Source of the DNA: Plasmodiophora brassicae
Taxonomy: Eukaryota; Endomyxa; Phytomyxea; Plasmodiophorida; Plasmodiophoridae
Reading direction: 5' to 3'
DNA: 64,000 bases
Assembly: GCA_039704465.1 (NCBI GenBank)
Contig: JASFAU010000005.1
Location: 1,178,001 to 1,242,000 of the forward strand
The notes below the pieces were generated by a model. It had not been told where the DNA came from and made no database searches. It worked only from the letters and a program-made list of their open reading frames with translations. Below, in pieces: positions 45,444 through 55,531 of this stretch; position 1 is the first letter of the stretch, and every line of letters begins with the position of its first letter. A program made the translations under genes and the position numbers.

Positions 45444-45808
45444 CGGTGTAATAGGTCGCCGTTCACCACGATCCGTATCGGCAATTGATCCGCGATACGG
45501 TACTAGGCTATCGTCCACCGATAGATTGACCTTCAACAGATCGATATCTAGGATCCTCACTGTTGCACTCGAGCACCAGTGTGCTATCGCGGGACGCGAC
45601 GCTCGAGACCTGTCCAGACTCCAGGTACGTAAAGAGAGAACGTCGGGCCTTTATTGACGACGTCAGGCTCTGATGGCAGCGCACTGACAAATGACAACCA
45701 TGGCATCTGTGTCACGTACGACGAGTCTGAAAGCAACATGGCTATGTAGGTGTACCATGATCAAGCACCAGACGCGGTTCGTCAATACTTCTCGAGACAT
45801 GCATATCG
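45444..45808. other. Spacer between copies A and B
   Basis: About 365 bp upstream of copy A. Part of it (45640-45740, containing GGTCTGATGG-like GGCTCTGATGGCAGC and ACGTACGACGA) resembles 49740-49815 upstream of copy C, so the duplicated unit includes 5' flanking sequence. Confidence 0.5.
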
Positions 45809-47379
45809 TTAAGCGTTTATTGCTGGCGCTGGGGTACTCGGGTACCCGGACGTCGCGGAAGACTTCTTGGGCTTTGGTACGATGGCGACGACTGCGGGTT
45901 TGGACGACGGCCGACTGGATCGCGGCCTGAACATGGCCACCCGGAAGGCGCTGTCCAGTGCACGTCCGCTGTACGACACTGAGAAACAAATCAACCACCC
46001 TGCTGGTGTGTACAGAAACGCTGGCGATAGAGCGATCAGGACGGTCCCAGTGCAGATCAGGATCGTGGATAGAGACATGCCGAAGGCGCAACGACTCAAT
46101 CGTCCAAGAACCGTGGCCATCCCTGAGGCAGTCCCAACAGCATTGCCCGTTCGTGTGCGCACATCGTGGACGGTTATGTAGTAGCGCACGACTCCAACGA
46201 GGACGTGCAGGCCGACTGTCAGCTGAAACAAGAAGACAACCGCCGAAACACTAGTTGTGACAGCGGGCTTGTAGTAGGACATCGAGAACATGATACTTGC
46301 CGCTGTGTCGAAGGCCACCGGAATTGCAGCCAGGACGACGAACGTAATTGGATAATCCCCTCGTAGAACGCGATTCAGCAGCGATTTCGATGCGACGATA
46401 CGCGACAGATGTCGGATCCAGACTGATGCCGACATCAACGATGACGCGAAGCTCCAGCCGCTGAGCAGCGTGCTGAAGTATCCGACGACGGGGAACGGCA
46501 GGCGTGATGTGGTATAGTACCCATCGACGGCCAGGATAACACCTGACAGCGTGGCAGTAACCATCTCGATGGTCAGAACCGCCTGCGGCAGACCGAACGA
46601 CTTCCCGATAAACATTGCCAGCCTCGGCGCAGATCGGCGAGACTCTGGCGCAGCGATCTTGTACCCGCTGTGGATGATGCGCATATGAGCAGCCAAGTAG
46701 GCGGCAGCCGTCAGGCCAGACCCGGTCAGTACAGCGCTTGGCAGGACCCGAACCAGAATCTGACACTGCCATGACGAAAACATGGCCTGCCAGACGTTGA
46801 CATCCGGGGATAGGGTGACATTGTTCCCAGGGGAGGCAGTGATGAGTGTGTTGTACATGCCGGTGCTGGGGCCGACTGCCAGGAATAGCATTGGAAGGTC
46901 GCGAGTGTGGGCACCTCGCGACCCGTCATTGGCGTATGCCACGACGGATGGGACTTGGTCCACCAATGCCACTGAAGGGAAGACAGCGGTCAGGTATCGT
47001 GCGGGAAAGCAAATACTGCCTGGCACTCACAGACGACACCTGACGCACCGGTGGTGTATAGATTTAGATACTTGGTTTCAAAGGAGCATGCGCCCATTGC
47101 GACTTCCGTCGACGTAATGACGACGACACCTCCCGGGGCTTGCATGTTGTTTGGTTTGCAGATGTCACCGTCGAAGAGAATGATGGGTCCGGTCCGGGTG
47201 TTGTCGGGATCGCCGGCCTGGGGACCCATAAAGGACGTAACCGGTGCTGCGTACAAGTCCAGTCCAGCCAAGGGACTCGCCGGCGACGCCGACGGGAACG
47301 TCATCGAACCGCCCACGACGTTGTTGACCCAATTTGTGATCACCAGCTGGCACACCATTACCGACAGCATAGAGGGCAT
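45809..47379 (-). CDS. Tandem polytopic membrane protein, copy B
   Basis: Divergent paralogue of A and C with the same two-exon plan. Start about 47379 (MPSMLSVMVCQLVITNWVNN, a signal peptide or anchor). The ectodomain has PSASPASPLAGLDLYAAPVT, FMGPQAGDPDN, GDICKPNNMQAPGGVVVITS and GACSFETKYLNLYTTG. After the intron come VPSVVAYANDGSRGAHTRDL, LPMLFLAVGPSTGMYNTLIT and again about seven hydrophobic segments, including VLPSAVLTGSGLTAAAYLA, VLTIEMVTATLSGVILAVD, ITFVVLAAIPVAFDTAASIM and SAVVFLFQLTVGLHVLVGVV. The tail ends YPSTPAPAINA, nearly the same as copy A. Unlike A and C it lacks the CQGC cysteines in the second exon. Confidence 0.72.
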
Positions 47380-47929
47380 CAGGCACAGTATAATCCAGGT
47401 GTCCGCTCGATTCGTTCGAACGGTAGGGTACCCAGGTTCGATCAGCTGACGACTGCTTATATCGTGTAGATCCCGTCTTTCCAATGAAACCCCGGGCGAT
47501 TGGGGCCCCCTAGGGACCGTAGACGCCTCGGTGTGGTTGCCACATCCTTGACGTCCACCATTTTAGGAAAGGACATGAATCACGGTTTTCCAGTGTAGAA
47601 GTTGGACGCTTCTTTGACGCCGGTACAAATCCAGTACTGCTGGATTTACTACAACCCGAAAGGCGCTGTCCAGAGCGCATCAGTTGTAGGGCAACGTGAA
47701 CCATAAAGAAGCGGCCCAATCGCCGAAGAGCTAATTCGTATTTCAATCGGTGGAACGTTGCCGGTAGGATACATAGTAAAACCTGCCTGAACATCGACCT
47801 ATTAATTGTTTGCAAACTGGTGTCACCATCAGTTTCATCGTGGGAATAATTTACAAAGACGTGTAGAGGTTTGTATTGCAGTTTACTGACACACGAGCTC
47901 ACCTACATCCTTGGTTATATAAACATGCC
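47380..47929. other. Spacer between copies B and C, with a relic copy
   Basis: 550 bp without an intact gene. It contains a degenerate fragment of the same membrane-protein family, listed separately. Confidence 0.5.
47640..47715 (-). pseudogene. Relic of the last membrane segment of the tandem family
   Basis: The stretch with AAAGGCGCTGTCCAGAGCGC and TGTAGGGCAACGTGAA aligns with the coding sequence of the last membrane segment in copies A, B and C (peptide ALDSAFRVA is preserved as ALDSAFRVV). A stop lies just upstream in the same frame, and the rest of the gene cannot be found. It is probably the remnant of a fourth copy. Confidence 0.6.
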
Positions 47930-49458
47930 TTACTGCTGTTGCTGCTGCTGGTTTGAAGTCTTGGACGTCGGCGCAACTGCAACGACAGTGTTTGGTTTGC
48001 TTGGAGATTTGGCCAATCGTGGTTTAAACATGGCGACTCGGAAGGCGCTGTCCAATGCACGTCCGCTGTAGGACAACGAGAAACAGGTCGTCCAGCCCCA
48101 TGGCGTGAACATGAATGTGGACACGGCCATCAGCAGAGTGCCAGTGCAGATCATGAGCATCGACAGGGCCATGCCCAAGGCGCATCGGCTCAGTCGCCGC
48201 AGGATCGTATCCATAGGCGTCAGGTGGCCAGCCGCTCTGCTCGTCTGCTCCTGAACTTGGCGTACTGTCCAATGGAAATGCAGTACGCCAAACAGAACGT
48301 GTACACCGACCGTCAGCTGCACCAAGAATATGATGACTGATACGACCGTCGCAACGATAGGCGGGTTGTAGTACATCGCCAGCAGGACGCTGGATGCAGT
48401 GTCGATTACAATTGGCATCGTCGTAAGCAGGACGAATACGACGGGGTAATCGCCACGCAGAATGCGAGTCAGCAGGGCGTTCGAGACGACGAAGGGCGAT
48501 ACGTGTCGCATCCAGACCGATGCCGACAGCATGGACGAGGCGGAACTCCACCCGCTGAGCACAGTGATAAAGTATTCGACAACGGGGAACGGCAGGTTCG
48601 GCGTGCTGTAGTACCCGCCGATGGCCAGTACGACGCCCGACAGTGTGGCAGTGACCATCTCGATGGCTAGGACAGCGTGCGGTAGGTCAAATGACTGCCC
48701 GATGAATTTCACCAGCCTTAGAAACGAACGCCTTCCTTCTGTGACAGAGTTCCTGTAATCGGCGTTAAGAATGCGCATATGGTATGCAAAGTACACTGCA
48801 GCCTGCGCTCCCGATACAATCAGGAGGGCACTGGGCAGGATCCGGATAAACAACTGGTACTGCCAAGACGCGAATACGTCCTGCCAGACGTTGTTGTCGG
48901 GGGAGACGGTGGCGTTCTGCCCAGGACCATTACTGATGAGCGCTCGGTACACGTCGCTGCTGGGTCCGATGCGCAGGTACATCATGGGAAGGTGTCGAGT
49001 TCTGCACCCCTGACAACCGTCACTGCTGTACGTGTTGAGGGATGGGATCATGTCTACGGTTGGATCTGTGGATCGGACCCGCCTCAGATATCGTGAGGGA
49101 CATCCAATTACTGTGGGCACGTACAAATGACAGCGGCGGCGTCGGTGGCGAATAGCGACAGGTATCGAGTTTCGTGGGAGCAGCCGCCCAGCGTCGCCTC
49201 AGTCGTAGCGAGAATGATGGCACCGGGGGCACGCAGTGAGGTTGGTTTACACAGGTCTTCTGTGTAAAGGACAACAGGGCCGCTGCACGTTGTATTGGGG
49301 TCGCCCGGTTGCGGCCCGATGAACGCGGTGACGGTCGTCGTGTATAAATCCAACCCGGCAAGCGGACTGTCGAGTGCCGCCGATGGGATTCTCATCGAAC
49401 CGTCAACGACTGCCGTACACGCCAGAAGGAATAGGGCCGCCATAGAAATTGACATCAT
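47930..49458 (-). CDS. Tandem polytopic membrane protein, copy C (poly-Gln tail)
   Basis: Near-identical to copy A through ectodomain and membrane segments. Start about 49458 (MMSISMAALFLLACTAVVDG). Exon 2 has NTYSSDGCQGCRTRHLPMMY, GPGQNATVSPDNNVWQDVFA and LRGDYPVVFVLLTTMPIVID. The last segment, FSLSYSGRALDSAFRVAMF, is followed by a tail that departs completely from A and B: KPRLAKSPSKPNTVVAVAPT and then a run of six Gln encoded by CAG/CAA triplets just before the stop. Function unknown; the same receptor-like topology. N-glycosylation sites (NAT, NTT) are present in the predicted ectodomain. Confidence 0.75.
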
Positions 49459-50068
49459 CGGTGTAATAGGTCGCCGTTCATCACGATCCGTATCGGCACT
49501 TGATCCGCGATACGGTACTAGGCTACCGTCCACCGATAGTTTAACCTTCAACATTGGGATCCTCAGTGTTGCACTCGAACGCACGTCCTCTATCGCGGGA
49601 CGCGGCCGCGCCCCAGTCCAGGTGTGGGTCTCCGATAAGCGTAACGCCTATATCACTGTAGGCACCAATTCCCAGGGAACGGAAGTGGAAGGTGAAGAGT
49701 ACGAGCACCTCCAGACCTGCCGTGGTATGACCTTTAATGGCCACAGGTTCTGATGGCAGCACACAGTCCAATGATTACGGTGGCATCTGTGCCCTTCACG
49801 TTCACGTACGACGAACTAGATGTACAATGAAGTACCGGTCGAGGTGCGTCGATACGTCCGATTGCCAGACAGCGTGTCTGTGTTGGCCCCCTCCAAGCTC
49901 GGTGCGCGCACGATGACAGTACATGCAGGCGCGCTCTAAATCGGGAATCCGCCAATTCCGGTTCCACTAAATCGGGCACGCTGCCCGATTCGGCAATTCT
50001 CTGGCGGTGTCAAATACCTATCAGCCTGCTGGTTGCACAGTTCATTCGCTATATTGTCAATACCGCAG
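49459..50068. other. Spacer upstream of copy C and of the 50 kb gene
   Basis: About 610 bp between divergent genes. It contains the block shared with the copy A upstream region, two copies of CTAAATCGGG (about 49936 and 49967), and a hairpin AATCGGGCA-CGC-TGCCCGATT. No gene seen. Confidence 0.45.
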
Positions 50069-50791
50069 ATGGCACGTCATGTTCAAACCGTCCTGCTGGC
50101 CTGCGTCATCATCGCTTCGAGCATTTCCTGGGCTAGCAAGAACGATCGCGCCAACGCCAAGTTCCAGAAACGGCTAGAGGGCCACGTAAAGAGGTTCGTA
50201 ATTGGGCAAGGGGTCGCTCTGGCCGCTGGAGGAGGCGCCTTTGCCACGACTGACAAGGAGGGTCATCGGCGGCGCCCGAACCCATCCGATCTGGACGATA
50301 TGACGCCGATGAACTTCGCTGCACACGCGGCTGATATCTACTCGAAAGCCCATTTCCACCTGGCGGTCGGCGAGGGCCTCACCCACTGGTGGAACCATGG
50401 GAAACGGAGCGAGCGCCATCTCACTGATGGCAGGACGGCTCAGAAACTGGCTATTGCCGGGGCCTCCGGCCTACTCATCCCGTCTGTGTCGGCGCCGTTT
50501 CACTTACTCTGTGCTGGATACTACGGCCTCAAGGCTTTGATGAAGTACGGGTACCACCAGCAGAAGCGCCTGCTGAAGAAGGCGGTCGGCCACGTACCCA
50601 TTGCATTACGACAGGGCGCAGCGAACACAGAACCCGCAATGAAGATACGCCCCGAGGCGCCAGTAGGCGCCCGGAAGCGCAAATCTCGGTCGAAGAAGAC
50701 GAAATCCAAGCCGCAGAAGTCATCCGCCATTGTTGCCGCGTCCACTGCCCTGTCCTTCGTCGCCGTTGCCGTTGTCAGTCTCGTGATTTGA
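50069..50791 (+). CDS. Secreted or anchored protein of unknown function
   Basis: Single-exon, 240 residues. The N-terminus is a clear signal peptide (MARHVQTVLLACVIIASSIS, cleavage probably after WA). The mature protein is basic and His-rich in parts (HLAVGEGLTHWWNHGKRSER), with two Gly/Ala-rich hydrophobic patches (VIGQGVALAAGGGAFATT; IAGASGLLIPSVSAPFHLL), a Lys/Arg/Ser-rich region near residue 205-225, and a C-terminal hydrophobic segment (IVAASTALSFVAVAVVSLVI). Such a terminus suggests a tail anchor or GPI-type processing. I recognise no domain. Confidence 0.72.
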   Translation: MARHVQTVLLACVIIASSISWASKNDRANAKFQKRLEGHVKRFVIGQGVALAAGGGAFATTDKEGHRRRPNPSDLDDMTPMNFAAHAADIYSKAHFHLAVGEGLTHWWNHGKRSERHLTDGRTAQKLAIAGASGLLIPSVSAPFHLLCAGYYGLKALMKYGYHQQKRLLKKAVGHVPIALRQGAANTEPAMKIRPEAPVGARKRKSRSKKTKSKPQKSSAIVAASTALSFVAVAVVSLVI

Positions 50792-51000
50792 ATCGTACTC
50801 GGTATCGTTTCTGCAACCCCTGTCTATAAAACGGCGACGCTATCGCGTCTATGCATGGACAAAGGGCAACAATGCGTGTTCTTTATTTGAGGTTGCAAAC
50901 GAGGACATCAGGCGCGAATGCCAGTGAAGCGTCAATGCCGGCCAGAAGGAAACAAACCGAAACGAAAGTGCTGGGACGGCGTATAGGGAAGGATGTGGGA

Positions 51001-52097
51001 TCACGTGCGAGAGGTGAGCGGCGCGGCACTGCCGCCTTCAGCGTGGGCGCTGAACTTGGAGACCACGGCAGCGGATCCGGCTGGGCCCTTGCTGTGGGTG
51101 CCCGTGGTGCCAGTCGATTTCTCATGCAGGGTGCGATCCAGGCGCGTCGTCATCGTGAGGCTGACGCGAAGAACGAGGAACTCCATGATCTTCCAGACCG
51201 TCATGGGTGGGCCCCAGACCTTGAACTCGCTTTCCAGCAGGTCCAACACCATGGAAACGATCGGCTCGACCAACATGATGGCGATGCTGTAGATCGGCGC
51301 TTGAATCCGCTGCATGCATGTCAGTGGCCAACCGGTATTGCAATTTGGATAACGACGCGAACCTTGTCTTTGATCAGCTCGAGCTTGGTGGCCGAGGCGA
51401 TCGTGATGAGGAGAATGCCGATCGTGATGCCGACTTCCGCAATCCACTGATGGTTGTAGTTACCCCAGGTCAGGAACAGATCGCCGGCGTATCCGAAGGT
51501 TCGGACGGCGAACACGGTCGGCGACACGATCGACTTGAGCACGATGATCTGTTCGATATAGGAAATGCCGCGCGGCACCGTCAACGTCGCGAAGTGCCGA
51601 CAGATCGTCAGGATCCTTGCTGTGAACAACGTGATCTGCGACAGGTACAGCGAATGCAACGTCTGCGAAATCGCAATCTCAGATATGGGGCGATGGGCAG
51701 GCATGCCGACCGTGGGCAACCATGTAGGACAGGGCGAAGTGTGTGGAGTACGACACGCCTGGGGCATCGCAGGTGGCATTGAGCAGGTCCCCGATCAGGA
51801 GCGTGAACCAGATCGCGACCAGGGCGAACTCGATAAGAACGATCATGTTGGGCAGGGGGCGATCCGCGCGAATCAGGCACTTGACAGCACGCGAGTACTT
51901 GGTAAAGAGGTCTCTGGAGTTCGACACGATCATGTAGCAGATGGCACCGGTCACGGCACAGTCTTTCAGATCACTTGATCAGGCACCCTTCCAGATCGCA
52001 TGGACATCGCCTTACAGGCAGCATTGTCGACCCTTGAGATGGGGACGAACGTGGTCAGCGACCCACTGCAGGGCAGCGCCGGCAGTGGATCAGCCAT
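51001..52097 (-). CDS. Polytopic membrane protein of unknown family
   Basis: Start at 52097 (MADPLPALPCSGSLTTF). An intron (GTAAGGCG...GAAAG) joins DNAAY to CAVTGAICYMIVSNSRDLF. Hydrophobic segments: IVLIEFALVAIWFTLLIGDL, a segment near HFALSYMVA, SLYLSQITLFTARILTI, IIVLKSIVSPTVFAVRTFG, AEVGITIGILLITIASAT, VRVVIQIAIPVG, YSIAIMLVEPIVSMVLDLL and WKIMEFLVLRVSLTM. That is about seven or eight, with a cytosolic tail ending PLTSRT. Three exons, two further introns at about 51320 and 51690. It lies next to the tandem family on the same strand and has a similar number of segments, but I see no clear sequence likeness. Confidence 0.65.
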
Positions 52098-52531
52098 GTC
52101 GACCTGTTGGTCGAAAACCCGTCACGACACGTGGACCGTTGTAAAACTTGGATGAATAAAACTGTCACGGGATCGATGGTGTGTGCCTACAGACAGTCAG
52201 TGCGTTTGGATGCGATAACAGTCGCTTACGGTCACACTTGTGACGGAACGTGCTGTTCCCCACGCAAGTACATGCGGCGAGCCACAGACCGCACGCGGAC
52301 GGGAAGCATGACGTTGAAGATCCCCCAGCAGGCATCGAAAACGCAGGCCGCCCGAGAATGCCTGGAAGTTCCTCCATGCCTGCGACGATTTTCTCCGCCG
52401 GCAGTCAAACGAGCATCGGCAGAAGCGCTAAATCTGGGTCGAGAATCGGCGCGCGCGGAACTCCGTGACGGGTCAACGCGCAACCGCGGCGACGCGAAAT
52501 TCAATCGTCACTTTGCAGAACGCACGTCGGC
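52098..52531. other. Spacer with a duplicated ERI1 fragment
   Basis: 434 bp between divergent genes. It holds a 48-bp exact copy of part of the ERI1-like gene (see repeats). A plus-strand frame through it is open but resembles nothing known. Confidence 0.45.
52342..52389 (+). repeat. 48-bp direct repeat, upstream copy
   Basis: Identical to 52897-52944 (from CGCAGGCCGCCCGAG to CCTGCGACGAT). Both copies translate in an open frame to QAARECLEVPPCLRR. Flanks differ at once on both sides. Confidence 0.9.
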
Positions 52532-53135
52532 ATGGCGAACCCGGGCAAGCGCGCTGCGCGATATGTTCTTATCCTCGATTTTGAAGCGACATGCGGCCCA
52601 AACGTTCCGAACAGCGAGCAGGAAGTGATCGAATTCCCTATCGTTGTCGTCGACACGTTGGAGTCGGATCGTATCGGAATTCCGGTCGTTCGTCCGCCCT
52701 CTTCTGCATCCGATCCTCGACGGGTTCTGCACCGATCTCACTGGCATCACTCAGGATCAGGTTTCCGGCGATTCCGTTCCCACACTACAAGAAATTCTGC
52801 CGCGTGCGGCCGAGTTCGTCGAATCGTTCATCGCGCGGGACCGCAACGCTTTCATCGTGACGTGCGGCGATTGGGACCTAAGGACACAGCTGCCCTCGCA
52901 GGCCGCCCGAGAATGCCTGGAAGTTCCTCCATGCCTGCGACGATATGTTAACCTGAAACGCGACTTCGCCAAGCTCTACCAGCGCAAGCGTCTCCAATGC
53001 TTCAAGTCCATGATGATGTCGCTGGGACTGACCATTCAGGGTCGGCACCATTCTGGCATTGATGATTGTCGAAATATGGCCAGAATCGTCTTGCGAATGC
53101 TGGACGACGGTCACGTCTTTCGATACAAGCAATAA
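52532..53135 (+). CDS. ERI1-like 3'-5' exonuclease (DEDDh), frame break near residue 47
   Basis: ERI1-family enzymes trim histone mRNA, 5.8S rRNA and small RNAs. The start at 52532 opens MANPGKRAARYVLILDFEATC, with the first catalytic Asp and Glu (DFEAT). Then VIEFPIVVVDTLESDR. The next part, EFRSFVRPLLHPILDGFCTDLTGITQDQV, is one frame over, with no intron that fits in between. Then IVTCGDWDLRTQLPSQ with the second Asp, a helical stretch VNLKRDFAKLYQRKRLQCF, and HHSGIDDCRNMARIVLRML with the final His and Asp. It ends FRYKQ. All DEDDh residues are present. The frame break at about 52665-52680 may be an assembly indel or a real lesion. No SAP domain precedes the nuclease. Confidence 0.75.
52897..52944 (+). 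repeat. 48-bp direct repeat, copy inside the ERI1-like gene
   Basis: Partner of 52342-52389, 555 bp downstream. It encodes part of the nuclease domain that fits the family (PSQ...RECLEVPP), so this is probably the source copy. Confidence 0.9.
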
Positions 53136-53429
53136 CTCGGCGGACTGTCCCCTTGCTGATGTCAAGGACTGTCGTCCCGAGCACTTCTCGCGGTACCTTT
53201 CTGATGTTGAGACGCGGCTCTCCCGATATGAGGCAGTGTGAACTTTGTCGTTGGAACTCTGGACGAGCAGTTCCTGGTTAAAGTCTAACTGGGCGAACTG
53301 CGTACAATAATGTTGAAAGGGGTCGTCTGTAGTGTTTAGGCTAGGGCGTCGGATTGAGACTGTGTGTTCGAGCACGGTAGTCGGGACCAGGAACGGGGAA
53401 ATGCCAAAGCGTGACGGCGGGGGCGCGCC

Positions 53430-54427
53430 ATGACCGGGACGCGCGTCCAAGATAACGGTAGCACTGGGCGCAGGCGACAACCCGGGCGCATGCCCGGAGA
53501 CACGTTTCCAGCTGGGCAAATTCAACCGCTAACGCCTGCATGCCAAGAGACAGCAGTACGACCCACGACAGGCCGTCCTTGGCGCCGCGCATGCAAACCG
53601 TGGCTGGCGCAGATCGTTCGCCAGCACTCTGAATGGGTCGACGAAGCGTCGTTGGTCATGAGCGACCTGCGCGGGTACATAAGTGAAACCTAACATTGCC
53701 ACATTGCGAATTGTTGACACCTGCGGCAGGGCAGTTCTCGCCGTCCAGGGCCTGGCGTCGATTGGTGATCCGGGACGGACCGTGACGGCTTTGTGCGACC
53801 GGCTCCACATCACTGGCAAGCGATAAGTGACCCACGATCACCGTCATGGCCTGGCGGATGTCCTCGAGCGCAACAGCTTGGGCGATGCCGGCGAGGTCGT
53901 GCAATTGTCTCCCCATGACGTCGGCACGATCGGCATCCCGGATCTCCGTCCAGGACCTTGATCCGACTGTCGACGTCCAGATGTCGTGTGTCAAGGCGCC
54001 CTGGAAGTCCCTGTCAGCGACACCTATTCGCATTCGCTCGACAGGATTGCCGCCGGTCCCCAGCATGTACGATGCGACCAGGTCGGCGTACTGTGTCCCG
54101 GAATGGCAGATCGTGGACCTGGTGAAACGGTTCGCCGCGTCCCTGGACCGTACACCCTGGTTCCACTTCCTGTTCATCGCCACGATGAACGACGTGCGGC
54201 GGTCGTTCTGGCACAGTGCTCGGGCGGTTGCCGAGCGGGAGGGCGTGTCGCATGCGCTGACCAGCAACGGGTTCGCGGTCGGCGCCGTCATCTCGGTGGC
54301 GTAAGAGCGCTCGCGGTCCAGGCGGCAGCGCTGGCGTAGCCGTTGCAGATGATGTTCCCGGACGAGGAGTACCCGGTCGCGAAGACCGGGGTCGAGTCCA
54401 AATGGTCTGGACGGCAACCTTGGCCAT
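53430..54427 (+). CDS. Unidentified multi-exon gene (approximate limits)
   Basis: Several plus-strand pieces look coding and can be partly joined. EWVDEASLVMSDLRG joins, over a GTACATAAG...GGCAG intron, to AVLAVQGLASIGDPGRTVTA and LCDRLHITGK. Further on, IVDLVKRFAASLDRTPWFHF, LFIATMNDVRRSFWHSARAV and EREGVSHALTSNGFAVGAVIS join over a 53-nt intron (GTGGCGTAAG...TTGCAG) to MMFPDEEYPVAKTGVESKWS, ending GRQPWP. The middle (53830-54090) is not resolved and the true start is unknown. I do not recognise the family. It converges on ChaC, 68 bp apart. Confidence 0.4.
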
Positions 54428-54494
54428 GAATCGGCCATGTTGAAGCGAAGCGAGCTGAATGGCGATCGCCCTCTCTTCTTCGTCGGGGTTGAGT

Positions 54495-55345
54495 TCAGTT
54501 CGTGGATGTACGGTGGAACAGCGGTAGTCGCAGGGGGTCATAGAACGGCATCCTCGTTCTCTGGTGTATTCGTACGCGGTCTGCAAGCTCATGCACGTGT
54601 TCATCATGAACGCCGATTTCAGTGAGGTGCGCCGCCAACTCCAGCAGATATTCTGCATTGGCGCCACTGGGACCTACGCCACAGAGTGCTCAGTACTCGC
54701 AGGGCTGATCAATCCATCGGCTGGCGACCGTGTGCCCCACTGATCTGCAGGGCCATGTCCTCCAGAGGAGCAGGACCCAGGTAGTGAACGTTGCCCGGCG
54801 TGGCCAGATATACTAACGCCTGGACGGGGCATGTCAGTTGCCGCCGATACGCAACCCGAACATGGCATACCGACCTGGACGGTCCTATCGCCTTCGCGCA
54901 GGACGACATCCAACGATCGAACGTCATATCCATTCTGTTCACGAACACCGAGATAGCTCAGGACACGGTCCCGGTCGTCGTCCTTGATCCGGTAGGCGAT
55001 GCCCCAGACGACGTTGTCAGGTTCGGGGAGCAACGTGACGACCCGACCCGGGCTCTGCTCCGTCCCCCGGTGATCCGTGCTGCCCTGGTAGAACCGGCGC
55101 GCCCACCCCGGCAGGTACCCCCAGCGCCGCTCCACGAACGGGAACGACGGCCGCCAGATCAGGCTCCCGTACCCGAAGATCCAGACGCCGACGCCGCCGA
55201 CGCCCCCATCGCTGCCCAGCGCTCCATCCACCGCCCACTCAGCAGGGCCTCCGTCCATTGTTTTCGCAAACCTTTTGCGCGAAGCCGGTGACGCTTCGTC
55301 ACGTATCGCCATGGCGGGCAACAGCAACGGACAGTGCTGCGACAC
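54495..55345 (-). CDS. ChaC-type gamma-glutamylcyclotransferase
   Basis: Degrades glutathione to 5-oxoproline and Cys-Gly in the cytosol. Start at 55345, or at the in-frame Met codons 55312 or 55258. The core begins VWIFGYGSLIWRPSFPFVER (YGSL motif binding the glutamyl group), then GYLPGWARRFYQGSTDHRGT, PGRVVTLL and VVWGIAYRI. An intron (donor GTCGGTATG) after RTVQ leads to ALVYLATPGNVHYLGPAPLE, and another (GTCGCC...GCGTAG) joins ISGAHG to PSGANAEYLLELAAHLTEIG and VHDEHVHELADRVR. It ends at 54495. The catalytic Glu expected in the middle region (YDVRSLDVVLREGD) is not certain: the usual YxEKEYD pattern is replaced by LGVREQNGYDV, which keeps one Glu. Confidence 0.87.
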
Positions 55346-55531
55346 CCGACAGCTCCTGAGACATTCGATTTCAGGTTGACTGGCGCTCCCCTCCGCGCGC
55401 AGTCACCAATCTGCGATGATGGTACCCTAACCGTGACGTCAGCGACATCGTGACTCGTATCAGTGTGACGTCAACAGGCACAGGGTCGTCATCCATTGCA
55501 GGGGAGATTCCATGGTGACCCATTTCATAGC

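Noticed and set aside
53656..54667. Minus-strand frames over the unidentified gene and ChaC 3' end
   Set aside because: The part above 54495 is explained by the ChaC terminal exon in another frame. The rest is less protein-like than the plus-strand pieces.
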